The translations under genes were made by a program, and so were the position numbers. DNA of 64,000 bases from Micromonospora gifhornensis (GTDB lineage: Bacteria; Actinomycetota; Actinomycetes; Mycobacteriales; Micromonosporaceae), in assembly GCF_016863515.1 (NCBI RefSeq), contig NZ_BOPA01000017.1:205909-269908 (forward strand). The letters run 5' to 3'. The notes beneath the pieces were generated by a model. That model did not search any database and was not told the origin of the DNA. It worked only from the letters and a program-made list of their open reading frames with translations. Of this stretch, positions 56,945-64,000 are shown one piece after another; the first letter of the stretch is position 1, and each line of letters begins with the position of its first letter.

Positions 56945-57714
56945 GCATGCCGGGACGGTTGCAGGACCGGGTCGCCGTGGTGACCGGAGCGGCCAGCGGA
57001 ATCGGGCTGGCCACGGTACGCCGGTTCGCCGCCGAGGGAGCGAAGGTGGTCTGCGTCGACATCGACGCCGAGGCCGGTCGATCCGCCGCCGAGGAGGTCG
57101 ACGGCAGCTTCGTCGCGGCCGACGTGGCCGACGAGGCGGCGGTACGGGCCCTCTTCGACGGTGTGGTCGAGCGGTATGGGCGGGTGGACATCGCCTTCAA
57201 CAACGCCGGCATCTCCCCGCCGGACGACGACTCGATCCTGGAGACCGGCCTGGACGCCTGGGAACGGGTGCTGCGGGTCAACACCACGAGCGTCTACCTC
57301 TGCTGCAAGTACGTGATCCCGCACATGCGCCGGCAGGGGCGCGGGTCGATCATCAACACCGCCTCCTTCGTGGCGCTGATGGGTGCCGCCACGTCGCAGA
57401 TCGCCTACACCGCGAGCAAGGGTGGGGTGCTGGCGCTCACCCGGGAGCTGGGCGTGCAGTTCGCCCGGGAGGGCATCCGGGTCAACGCCCTGTGTCCCGG
57501 GCCGGTGGCCACCCCGCTGCTGCGGGAGCTGTTCGCAGCCGACCCGGAACGCGCCGCGCGGCGGCTGGTGCACGTACCGATGGGGCGGTTCGGTGAGCCG
57601 AGTGAGATCGCCGCCGCGGTGGCGTTCCTGGCCAGCGATGACGCATCGTTCATGACCGCTGCACAGTTCGTGGTGGATGGTGGGATCACCGGGGCGTACG
57701 TCACCCCGTTGTGA
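56941..57714 (+). CDS. Short-chain dehydrogenase/reductase (SDR)
   Basis: 257 residues. Cofactor loop VVTGAASGIGLATVRRF, then CVDIDAEAG (NAD-type acidic end), AFNNAGISPP, the catalytic Tyr-x-x-x-Lys in IAYTASKGGVLAL, and C-terminal SDDASFMTAAQFVVDGGITG. The preceding SFVALMGAATSQ supplies the catalytic Ser region. The GTG start overlaps the aldehyde dehydrogenase stop. Together with GS-like and ALDH genes it likely oxidises an alcohol or ketone intermediate in the same pathway. Confidence 0.9.
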   Translation: MSMPGRLQDRVAVVTGAASGIGLATVRRFAAEGAKVVCVDIDAEAGRSAAEEVDGSFVAADVADEAAVRALFDGVVERYGRVDIAFNNAGISPPDDDSILETGLDAWERVLRVNTTSVYLCCKYVIPHMRRQGRGSIINTASFVALMGAATSQIAYTASKGGVLALTRELGVQFAREGIRVNALCPGPVATPLLRELFAADPERAARRLVHVPMGRFGEPSEIAAAVAFLASDDASFMTAAQFVVDGGITGAYVTPL

Positions 57715-57874
57715 CGGTGGTCACTCTCTCGGTGATCGCCTCGGGTGGTGTCGCGGACCTGACGGCGCTAATCAGCGTCTAACAGCCGTGATGCGTTACG
57801 TTGCTGGTCCGTCGGGGTAGAAGGCGGACGCGGCAGAGATGATCGGAGCGCATGTGGACGGCCGGGGAGGCTGC

Positions 57875-60800
57875 ATGAACTCGGCCCAAGGGGGTGCGGA
57901 CGTCAGCCATCCGTCCGGGACGGACGGCCGGATCTCGCCCCTCCTCGCGGCGGCCTTCGCCGGGGGCGGCGAGATGGGCCGGTTGCTGCGTGATCATGAC
58001 TGGTCGGCCAGCCCGCTGGGCGTCCCGGAGCAGTGGCCCGACGCGCTGGGCAACGCGTTGAGCACGATGCTTGCCTCCAAGGCGCAGATCGTCGTGTTCT
58101 GGGGCGAGGAGCTACGTGCCTTCTACAACGAAGCCTACCGGCCGACCATCGGCGACAAGCATCCGGCCGTGCTCGGGCAGCCGGCCCGCGAACACTGGGC
58201 AGAGACCTGGGAGGTGCTGGGGCCGCTGCTGACCGGGGTGCTGCGCGACGGCGAGGCGTACCAGGCGCAGGACCATCATTTTCTGCTCGACCGGCACGGC
58301 TTCGTCGAGGACGTCTACTTCGACGTCTCCTACGACCCGATCCGTGGTGCGGACGGGGGCATCCACGGCGTCCTCTGCATCTGCAGCGAGACCACCGGCC
58401 GGGTGCTCGGTGAACGCCGGCTGCGTGCCCTGGCCGAACTCGGGTCGGAACTGGCCGACCCGGGCAGCATCGAGGACCTCGGCCGCGCCGTCACGGCCGT
58501 GCTCGACCGGCATCGCGCGGACGCACCCTTCGCGCTGCTGTATCTCGACGACGGCGACGGGCACCTGCGTCGGGCCGGGATGACCGGGATCGACACCGGG
58601 CCCGCCGATCCGCCGAGCCGGCTGGTCGAGGTCGCGATGACCGGGGTCGCCGCCACGGTGCCCACCGTCGACCTGCTCGGGCGCGTACCCGCCGGGGCCG
58701 CCGACGAGGTGATGGTGCTGCCGATCAGCGCGACGAACGAACCCGCCGGGGTGCTGGTGCTCGGCGTGGCCCGTCGGCTGCCGTTCACCGACGACTACCG
58801 CACCTTCTTCGAGCTGGTAGCCGCCCAGATCTCCCGGGCGGTCGGCAAACAACGGGCGTACGAGCAGCAGCGGGCCCGGGCCGCCGAACTGGCCGCGCTG
58901 GACCTCGCGAAGACCAACTTCTTCGCCAACGTCAGCCACGAATTCCGTACGCCGCTGACGCTCGTGCTCGGCCCGTTGGAGGAGATGCTCGCCGATCCCG
59001 AGCTGCCGGAGGCGTACACCCAGCGGCTCACCGTCATGCACCGCAACGGGCTGCGCCTGCTCAAGCTGGTCAACACCGTGCTGGACTTCTCCCGCCTGGA
59101 GTCGGGCCGGCTGGCCGCCCACTACGAGCCGACCGACCTGGCCGACTACACCGGCAGGCTGGCCAGCACCTTCCGCTCGGCCACCGAACGCACCGGCGTA
59201 CGCCTGGTGGTGGACTGTCCGCCGTTGGCCGAGCCGGTCTACGTCGACCAGGACATGTGGGAGAAGATCGTCCTCAATCTGGTCTCCAACGCCGTGAAGT
59301 TCACCTTCGAAGGCGAGATCCAGATCCGGGTCCGGTCGGTCGACGGGGCGGCCCGGCTGGAGGTCACCGACACCGGTGTGGGCATCCACCCGGACGAACT
59401 GCCGCACGTGTTCGAACGCTTCCACCGGGTGCCGGGGGTGCGATCACGCAGCCACGAGGGCACCGGGATCGGGCTCGCGCTGGTCCGTGAACTGGTCGAG
59501 ATGCACGGCGGGCAGGTCAGCGCGAGCAGTCAGGTCGACAAGGGCAGCACCTTCGCGGTCACCATCCCGTTCGGCACCGCACACCTGCCCGCCGACCGGG
59601 TCGCCGACGCCGACCCCACCGAGCACGAGCCGCGACAGGCCCCGCTGTTCGCGGCCGAGTCGGCCCGGTGGACCAGCGACGACCACGCCACGCCCACCCC
59701 TGGACCGGCCCCGGCCGAGTCGCACGGCCGCATCCTGGTCGTCGACGACAACCCCGACCTGCGGGAACACGTGACCCGGCTGCTCGCGCCGAGTTGGGAA
59801 GTGGTGACCGCCACCGACGGTGTCGAGGCGCTGAGAGTGGCCACCGAGGTCGCCTTCGACCTGGTGCTCACCGACGTGATGATGCCTCGGCTGGACGGAT
59901 TCGGCCTGGTCGCCGCGCTGCGCGCGGACCCCCGCACCCGGTACGTCCCGATCGTGCTGCTCTCCGCCCGGGCCGGCTCCGCCGAGGAGGTGGCCGGGCT
60001 GTCGGTCGGCGCAGACGACTATCTGACCAAGCCCTTCTCCGGGCAGGAGTTGATCGCCCGGGTCCGCGCCAATGTGGAACTCGGCCAGTTGCGTGGCCAG
60101 ATCATCCGGCGGCTGCGCGCCCTCGCCGACGCCGCGGTCGCGGTGAACACCGCCCGGTCCACGGCCGACGTGCTCCAGGTCGCGGCCCGGCACGCGCTCA
60201 GCCTCGCCGAGGCCGTCCGGGTCGTGGTCGCCGCCGGCGGGGCACGGTACGAGGCCGACGGCGGCGGTACCGCGCCGGTCGACCCGTCCTTCGTACTGCC
60301 GTTGACCGGTGTCGCCGGACGACAGCTCGGTGAGCTGCGGGTGTGGCGGCCGTCCGTGGACGGCATCGGCACCGACGAGGCCGCGTTGACCCAACTGGCC
60401 CGGCTGGTCGGCGTCCGCCTGGAGAACGCTCAGCTCTACGAGGCCGAGCACCGCATCGCCACCACCCTGCAACACAGTCTGCTGCCCCGTACGCTGCCGC
60501 AACTGCCCGGCACCGTGGTCGCCAGCCGCTACCTGCCGGGTAGCGCCGACGTCGAGGTGGGCGGCGACTGGTACGACGTCGTCGCCCGTGACGACGACGA
60601 ACTCGTCCTGGTGATCGGCGATGTGGTCGGCAAGGGTGTGCCGGCCGCGGCGGCAATGGGCCAGCTGCGCAACGCACTGCGGGCGTACGTGCTGGAGGGG
60701 TTCGCCCCGGGCGAGTCGCTGACCCGGTTGAACCGGCTGGTGGACTCCACCGAGTCGCGTACCTTCGCCACGGTCTTCTGCCTCTGGTTCAGCCCGCGTA

Positions 60801-61525
60801 CCGGTCAGTTGCGCTACGCCAACGCCGGCCATCCGTCCCCGCTGCTGATCCGCGGCAGCGACGTGACCTTCCTGCACGACCGGGCCCTCGGTCCGCCGGT
60901 CGGCGCGATCCCCGGCGCGGCGTACGAGACGGTCTCCGGTGAACTGCGGGCCGGCGACCGGCTGCTGCTCTACACCGACGGGCTGATCGAGGACCGGCAG
61001 GTCGCCATCGACGTGGCCCTGGCCCAGTTGCGGGCCGACGCCGCCCAGGCGAGCGAACACGTGGCGGATCTGGTCGACACGGTGGTCAACCGGGTCGCCG
61101 ACCGGCCACGCCGCGACGACGTGGCGGTGCTCGCTCTGGAGGCCACCGAACTCAACCGGTTCGCGCTGCGGCTGCCCGCCGACCCGACCCGGCTGAGCGT
61201 GCTCCGCAAGCGACTGGAGGACTTCCTCGTCGCGCACGAGGTGAGCGAGACCGACCTGTTCGACCTCACCGTGGCGGTCTCCGAGGCGGCGGCGAACGCG
61301 ATCGAGCATCCGGTCGACCCGGTGGAGCCGGTGATCGACATCGAGGTGTCGGTGGAGAACCGGGAGGTCGTGGCGACGGTGCGGGACACCGGCCGGTGGC
61401 GCAAGTCGACCGGCTCGGGCTTCCGGGGCCGGGGCCTGTCGCTGATCCGGGCACTCGGGGAGCTGTCGGTCGACCACACCCCGGAAGGGACGCAGGTCAC
61501 CCTGCGCCGACGGTTGGAGGATTGA
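57875..61525 (+). CDS. Hybrid sensor kinase / response regulator / SpoIIE phosphatase / RsbW-like kinase
   Basis: About 1216 residues and at least eight regions. A PAS-like N-terminus, then GAF-like (VTAVLDRHRADAPFALLYLDDG). A histidine kinase with phospho-acceptor His355 in NVSHEFRTPLTLVLG and an ATP lid (NLVSNAVKFTF, DTGVGI, HEGTGIGLALV). A receiver domain with Asp667 (VVDDNPD, LTDVMMPRLDG, KPFSG). A second GAF. A PP2C/SpoIIE phosphatase from about 856 (GGDWYDVV, IGDVVGKGVPAAAAM, YTDGLIED, DDVAVLALE). A C-terminal RsbW-type ATPase (VSEAAANAIEH, VRDTGRWRK, GRGLSLI). This combines two-component signalling with partner switching in one chain. The ATG preceded by GGGGAGG was preferred over one 12 codons earlier. 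A STAS gene lies convergently downstream. Confidence 0.92.
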   Translation: MNSAQGGADVSHPSGTDGRISPLLAAAFAGGGEMGRLLRDHDWSASPLGVPEQWPDALGNALSTMLASKAQIVVFWGEELRAFYNEAYRPTIGDKHPAVLGQPAREHWAETWEVLGPLLTGVLRDGEAYQAQDHHFLLDRHGFVEDVYFDVSYDPIRGADGGIHGVLCICSETTGRVLGERRLRALAELGSELADPGSIEDLGRAVTAVLDRHRADAPFALLYLDDGDGHLRRAGMTGIDTGPADPPSRLVEVAMTGVAATVPTVDLLGRVPAGAADEVMVLPISATNEPAGVLVLGVARRLPFTDDYRTFFELVAAQISRAVGKQRAYEQQRARAAELAALDLAKTNFFANVSHEFRTPLTLVLGPLEEMLADPELPEAYTQRLTVMHRNGLRLLKLVNTVLDFSRLESGRLAAHYEPTDLADYTGRLASTFRSATERTGVRLVVDCPPLAEPVYVDQDMWEKIVLNLVSNAVKFTFEGEIQIRVRSVDGAARLEVTDTGVGIHPDELPHVFERFHRVPGVRSRSHEGTGIGLALVRELVEMHGGQVSASSQVDKGSTFAVTIPFGTAHLPADRVADADPTEHEPRQAPLFAAESARWTSDDHATPTPGPAPAESHGRILVVDDNPDLREHVTRLLAPSWEVVTATDGVEALRVATEVAFDLVLTDVMMPRLDGFGLVAALRADPRTRYVPIVLLSARAGSAEEVAGLSVGADDYLTKPFSGQELIARVRANVELGQLRGQIIRRLRALADAAVAVNTARSTADVLQVAARHALSLAEAVRVVVAAGGARYEADGGGTAPVDPSFVLPLTGVAGRQLGELRVWRPSVDGIGTDEAALTQLARLVGVRLENAQLYEAEHRIATTLQHSLLPRTLPQLPGTVVASRYLPGSADVEVGGDWYDVVARDDDELVLVIGDVVGKGVPAAAAMGQLRNALRAYVLEGFAPGESLTRLNRLVDSTESRTFATVFCLWFSPRTGQLRYANAGHPSPLLIRGSDVTFLHDRALGPPVGAIPGAAYETVSGELRAGDRLLLYTDGLIEDRQVAIDVALAQLRADAAQASEHVADLVDTVVNRVADRPRRDDVAVLALEATELNRFALRLPADPTRLSVLRKRLEDFLVAHEVSETDLFDLTVAVSEAAANAIEHPVDPVEPVIDIEVSVENREVVATVRDTGRWRKSTGSGFRGRGLSLIRALGELSVDHTPEGTQVTLRRRLED

Positions 61526-61570
61526 CTTCCCTCCCGATCGCCGCCGGTGATCTTCGCGTCGATCGGCCGG

Positions 61571-61885
61571 TCAGCCTGGCGGCAGCCAGGGTTGCCCGCC
61601 CAGCCCGGCGATCTCCAGCACCCGGGTGACCTGTCGGGAGGGCAGCACGGTCAGGGTGCCCGGATACTGGCCGGCGAGTCGAACCACCGCATGGATGGCC
61701 GCCGAGTCGAAGAAGGTGACCGCCCGCAGGTCGAGGGTCACCCGGGCCGCCGACTCGCGGAGCGCGGCCTGCAACATGGTGTCGGCGGTGGCCATGTCGA
61801 CCTCACCGGTGACCACCACAACGAGGTGATCACCGTCGGTCTCCGCCACGGCGGAGAAGACGGGAGGTGCGCTCCCTTGATCCAC
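61571..61885 (-). CDS. STAS-domain anti-sigma-factor antagonist
   Basis: 104 residues from GTG (VDQGSAPPVF), rejecting a longer frame that enters the map promoter. STAS fold: HLVVVVTGEVDMATADTMLQ, VTLDLRAVTFFDSAAIHAVV with the phosphorylatable Ser after Asp, and TRVLEIAGL. Anti-anti-sigma proteins of this type are phosphorylated by RsbW-like kinases and dephosphorylated by SpoIIE-like phosphatases, both of which are fused in the giant neighbour, whose 3' end is 45 bases away. A functional partnership is the simplest inference. Confidence 0.9.
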   Translation of the reverse strand: MDQGSAPPVFSAVAETDGDHLVVVVTGEVDMATADTMLQAALRESAARVTLDLRAVTFFDSAAIHAVVRLAGQYPGTLTVLPSRQVTRVLEIAGLGGQPWLPPG

Positions 61886-61979
61886 GCAGACACCTTGACA
61901 CAGCGTCCCTGGTGTGGCAACAACCGTCGGTCCCGGACGGTGTTGGGGGTCACCGAGCGCTCGGCGATAGGCTTGGCGC

Positions 61980-62837
61980 ATGACCGTCCGTGCGCCGCTG
62001 ACCCCAGGCAGGCAATCCCCGTGGCGGCAGGTGCCCGCCAACATCGCCCGGCCCGAGTACGTCGGTAAGAAGGCGCCCCGGCCGTGGCAGGGGTCGCACG
62101 TGCAGACTCCGGAGACCGTCGAGAAGATGCGGGTCGCCGGGCGGATCGCAGCCCAGGCGGTGCAGCTCGCGGGGGAGCACTGCAAGCCCGGCGTCACCAC
62201 CGACGAGATCGACCGGGTGGTGCACGAGTTCCTCGTCGATCACGACGCGTACCCGTCGACACTTGGCTACAAGGGCTTCCCGAAGTCCTGCTGCACCAGT
62301 CTCAACGAGGTGATCTGTCACGGCATCCCGGATTCGACAGTGCTGGCCGACGGCGACATCATCAACGTCGACGTCACCGCCTTCATCGGTGGCGTGCACG
62401 GCGACACCAACGCCACCTTCTGCGTCGGTGAGGTCAGCGAGGAAGCCGGGCTGCTCGTCGAGCGGACCCACGAGGCGATGATGCGCGGCATCCGGGCGGT
62501 CGCCCCGGGCCGCCAGATCAACGTCATCGGCCGGGTCATCGAGTCGTACGCCAAGCGGTTCGGTTACGGGGTGGTCCGCGACTTCACCGGCCACGGCATC
62601 GGTGAGGCGTTCCACAGCGGGCTCTACGTGCCGCACTACGACAGCCCTCGGCCCACCGACGTGATGGAGCCGGGCATGACCTTCACCATCGAGCCCATGA
62701 TCACTCTCGGCACCTACCAGTACGACCTCTGGGACGACGGCTGGACGGTGGTCACCAAGGACCGCAAGTGGACCGCCCAGTTCGAGCACACCCTCGTGGT
62801 GACCGAGGACGGTCACGAGATCCTGACCCTGCCGTGA
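61980..62837 (+). CDS. map: Methionine aminopeptidase, type I
   Basis: 285 residues. Removes N-terminal Met from nascent proteins. All five metal ligands are seen: Asp in IINVDVTAF, Asp in [11 protein letters not shown], His in [11 protein letters not shown], Glu in FTIEPMI, Glu in [10 protein letters not shown] 40-residue N-terminal extension ([19 protein letters not shown]) resembles those of actinobacterial MapA/MapB proteins and contains a basic stretch, perhaps for ribosome contact. The stop overlaps the transporter start by four bases. Confidence 0.96.
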   Translation: MTVRAPLTPGRQSPWRQVPANIARPEYVGKKAPRPWQGSHVQTPETVEKMRVAGRIAAQAVQLAGEHCKPGVTTDEIDRVVHEFLVDHDAYPSTLGYKGFPKSCCTSLNEVICHGIPDSTVLADGDIINVDVTAFIGGVHGDTNATFCVGEVSEEAGLLVERTHEAMMRGIRAVAPGRQINVIGRVIESYAKRFGYGVVRDFTGHGIGEAFHSGLYVPHYDSPRPTDVMEPGMTFTIEPMITLGTYQYDLWDDGWTVVTKDRKWTAQFEHTLVVTEDGHEILTLP

Positions 62838-63550
62838 CCGAGACTCCGGCGGCGCTGCGGGAGCCGCACCACGCGGACGTCTCGGGCGGCTGGCTGCGGC
62901 CGGCCGTCTTCGGGGCGATGGACGGCCTGGTCACCAACATCGCGCTGATCGCGGGCGTGGGCGGCGGCGGGGTGTCGCCGCGCAACATCGTGCTGACCGG
63001 CACCGCCGGTCTGGTCGCCGGCGCGATCTCGATGGCGCTCGGGGAGTACACAAGCGTCCGGTCGGCCAACGAGCAGATCGCCGCCGAGGTGGCCAAGGAA
63101 CGGCGCGAACTGGAACGCAACCCCGAGGGCGAAGCCAGGGAACTGGCCGAGATCTGGGTCGCCCGAGGTCTGCCGGAGGACCTCGCCCGGCAGATGGCCG
63201 AGGCGATCCGCCGCAACCCGGAGACGGCGCTGCGCGTACACGTGCAGGAGGAACTGGGCGTCAACCCGGACGAACAGCCGAACCCGTGGACGGCGGCGAC
63301 CTCGTCGTTCCTCTGCTTCTCCGTCGGCGCGCTGGTGCCACTGCTGCCGTACCTGCTCGGTGCGACGAGCCTGGTGCTGGCCCTGGCGGTCGGCGGGCTC
63401 GGCCTCTTCGTCGCCGGCGCGGTCGTCTCCCGGTTCACCAACCGTCGCTGGTGGACCGGTGGCCTGCGCCAACTGCTCCTGGGCACCGCCGCCGCAGCAG
63501 CCACCTACGCCATCGGCACCCTCATCGGCGTCCAAGGCGGCCTAGGCTAA
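62834..63550 (+). CDS. VIT1/CCC1-family transporter
   Basis: 238 residues. Likely iron or manganese transporter in the membrane. It has the N-terminal helix pattern [25 protein letters not shown], then [24 protein letters not shown], the family's second conserved helix with a glutamate near the membrane. A cytoplasmic helical segment follows ([13 protein letters not shown] ... [11 protein letters not shown]), as in VIT1, with two more helices after it and a last one, [23 protein letters not shown] start overlaps map stop (GTGA). No regulator is seen nearby. Metal specificity is not resolved. Confidence 0.88.
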   Translation: MTETPAALREPHHADVSGGWLRPAVFGAMDGLVTNIALIAGVGGGGVSPRNIVLTGTAGLVAGAISMALGEYTSVRSANEQIAAEVAKERRELERNPEGEARELAEIWVARGLPEDLARQMAEAIRRNPETALRVHVQEELGVNPDEQPNPWTAATSSFLCFSVGALVPLLPYLLGATSLVLALAVGGLGLFVAGAVVSRFTNRRWWTGGLRQLLLGTAAAAATYAIGTLIGVQGGLG

Positions 63551-64000
63551 CCCCCACCCCGCGCCCCACACCCCCCTGCGCCCTACGCCACACCCCTACC
63601 TCGTGCGCCCCGCCCGCGCCCCGCGCCCCGCGCCATGCCCGCGCCTCGGGCCGTGCCGCGCGGCCGTGCAGTGCCCGCGCCGTGCCGCGCCGTGCCCGTG
63701 CCGCGCCGTGCCCGTGCCGCGCCGTGCCCGTGCCGCGCCGTGCCGCGCCCCACGCGTCGATCTTGCACTTCCTGTCGGGGCAAAAGGGATCAAAGCCGCA
63801 TTTGAGCGACCAAAAGTGCAAGATCGACGTGGTGAGGGCGGGCGTGGTGAGGGCGGGCGTGGTGAGAACGCGCGGGGGTGAGGCCGCGCGGGGGAGGGGT
63901 GAGGGCGGGCGGGTGAGGCCGCGCGGGGGAGGGGTGAGGGCGGGCGGGTGAGGCCGCGCGGGTGAGGCCGCGCGGGGTGGGGGGTGCGGGGTGGGGGTGC
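63551..64000. repeat. Composite repeat 2: C-rich tandem tract, hairpin, G-rich tandem tract
   Basis: The last 450 bases of the window contain no credible gene. On the left are C-rich repeats, including four tandem 16-base units (63681-63744, cgtgccgcgccgtgcc). The middle is the hairpin described separately. To the right are G-rich tandems: 15-base gtggtgagggcgggc units, then longer units with gaggccgcgcgggg and gggtgagggcgggcgg. The order matches composite repeat 1. Confidence 0.85.
63755..63829 (+). repeat. Hairpin element 2, arms CGTCGATCTTGCACTT / AAGTGCAAGATCGACG
   Basis: Perfect 16-base arms with a 43-base loop. The 13-base inner arm is the same as in copy 1 but the loop differs, apart from TGTCG near the left and GCGACC near the right arm. 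Confidence 0.88.

Noticed and set aside
63551..63951. Several short open frames in the final repeat region
   Set aside because: They are translations of tandem G/C repeats and have no ribosome site or domain.

Overview
The DNA is uniformly very GC-rich, with strong third-position G/C bias, GTG starts and 4-base stop/start overlaps. Together with the order dxr / M50 protease / ispG / GNAT, the cdsA-rlmN pair and several XRE/DUF397 regulator pairs, this points to a filamentous actinomycete. Micromonosporaceae (Micromonospora or a close relative) is my inference from gene order and intergenic repeat style; nothing in the window proves the genus. No rRNA, tRNA or CRISPR array was seen.

Layout. 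(1) 1-5.5 kb: the 3' end of cdsA, rlmN, a DivIVA-domain protein with a Gly/Pro/Tyr repeat linker, a small membrane protein, and a metallo-beta-lactamase/Rieske fusion. (2) 5.6-12.8 kb: a FAD oxidoreductase, membrane proteins including a YihY type, a GNAT acetyltransferase, a secreted M14 carboxypeptidase and an endonuclease V homologue. (3) 12.8-24.7 kb: a divergent pair of giant exported proteins, a DNRLRE/FG-GAP protein and an RHS polymorphic toxin with an embedded ricin-type lectin, a Hint autoprotease and an AT-richer C-terminal toxin tip, followed directly by a probable immunity gene. (4) 24.7-28.5 kb: an accessory patch with an intact ISL3-type insertion sequence that split a decaying duplicate of a small regulatory-type gene, an intact three-gene overlapping micro-operon, and a divergent XRE/DUF397 pair. 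(5) 28.8-34.2 kb: a Uma2 protein, then the MEP-pathway operon dxr-rseP-ispG-GNAT.

(6) 34.3-45.9 kb: a single-chain double ABC exporter, an old-yellow-enzyme reductase, a DUF998 membrane protein, a Xi-class glutathione transferase homologue, a thiolase, a PF04672-type methyltransferase, a PAS-GGDEF-EAL protein and a DUF456 membrane protein. (7) 46-53.9 kb: mostly small accessory genes: YdeI-like, DUF4291, PadR with its membrane partner, a deazaflavin reductase, an SgcJ-like protein with divergent MarR, a MerR-methyltransferase fusion, a VOC protein, and a second XRE/DUF397 pair with a small CxxC protein. (8) 53.9-57.7 kb: a glutamine-synthetase-like / aldehyde dehydrogenase / SDR cluster, probably amine or polyamine catabolism. 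(9) 57.8-64 kb: a giant hybrid kinase/phosphatase, a STAS anti-anti-sigma protein, map, and a VIT1/CCC1-like transporter.

Two repeat systems run through intergenic space. One is an exactly 52-bp element present three times, with its last 22 bases invariant. The other is a composite element present twice: C-rich tandem repeats, then a long hairpin with arms GATCTTGCACTT/AAGTGCAAGATC, then G-rich tandem repeats, in the same orientation both times. These, the toxin/immunity cassette and the insertion into the decaying gene duplication are the most notable findings.
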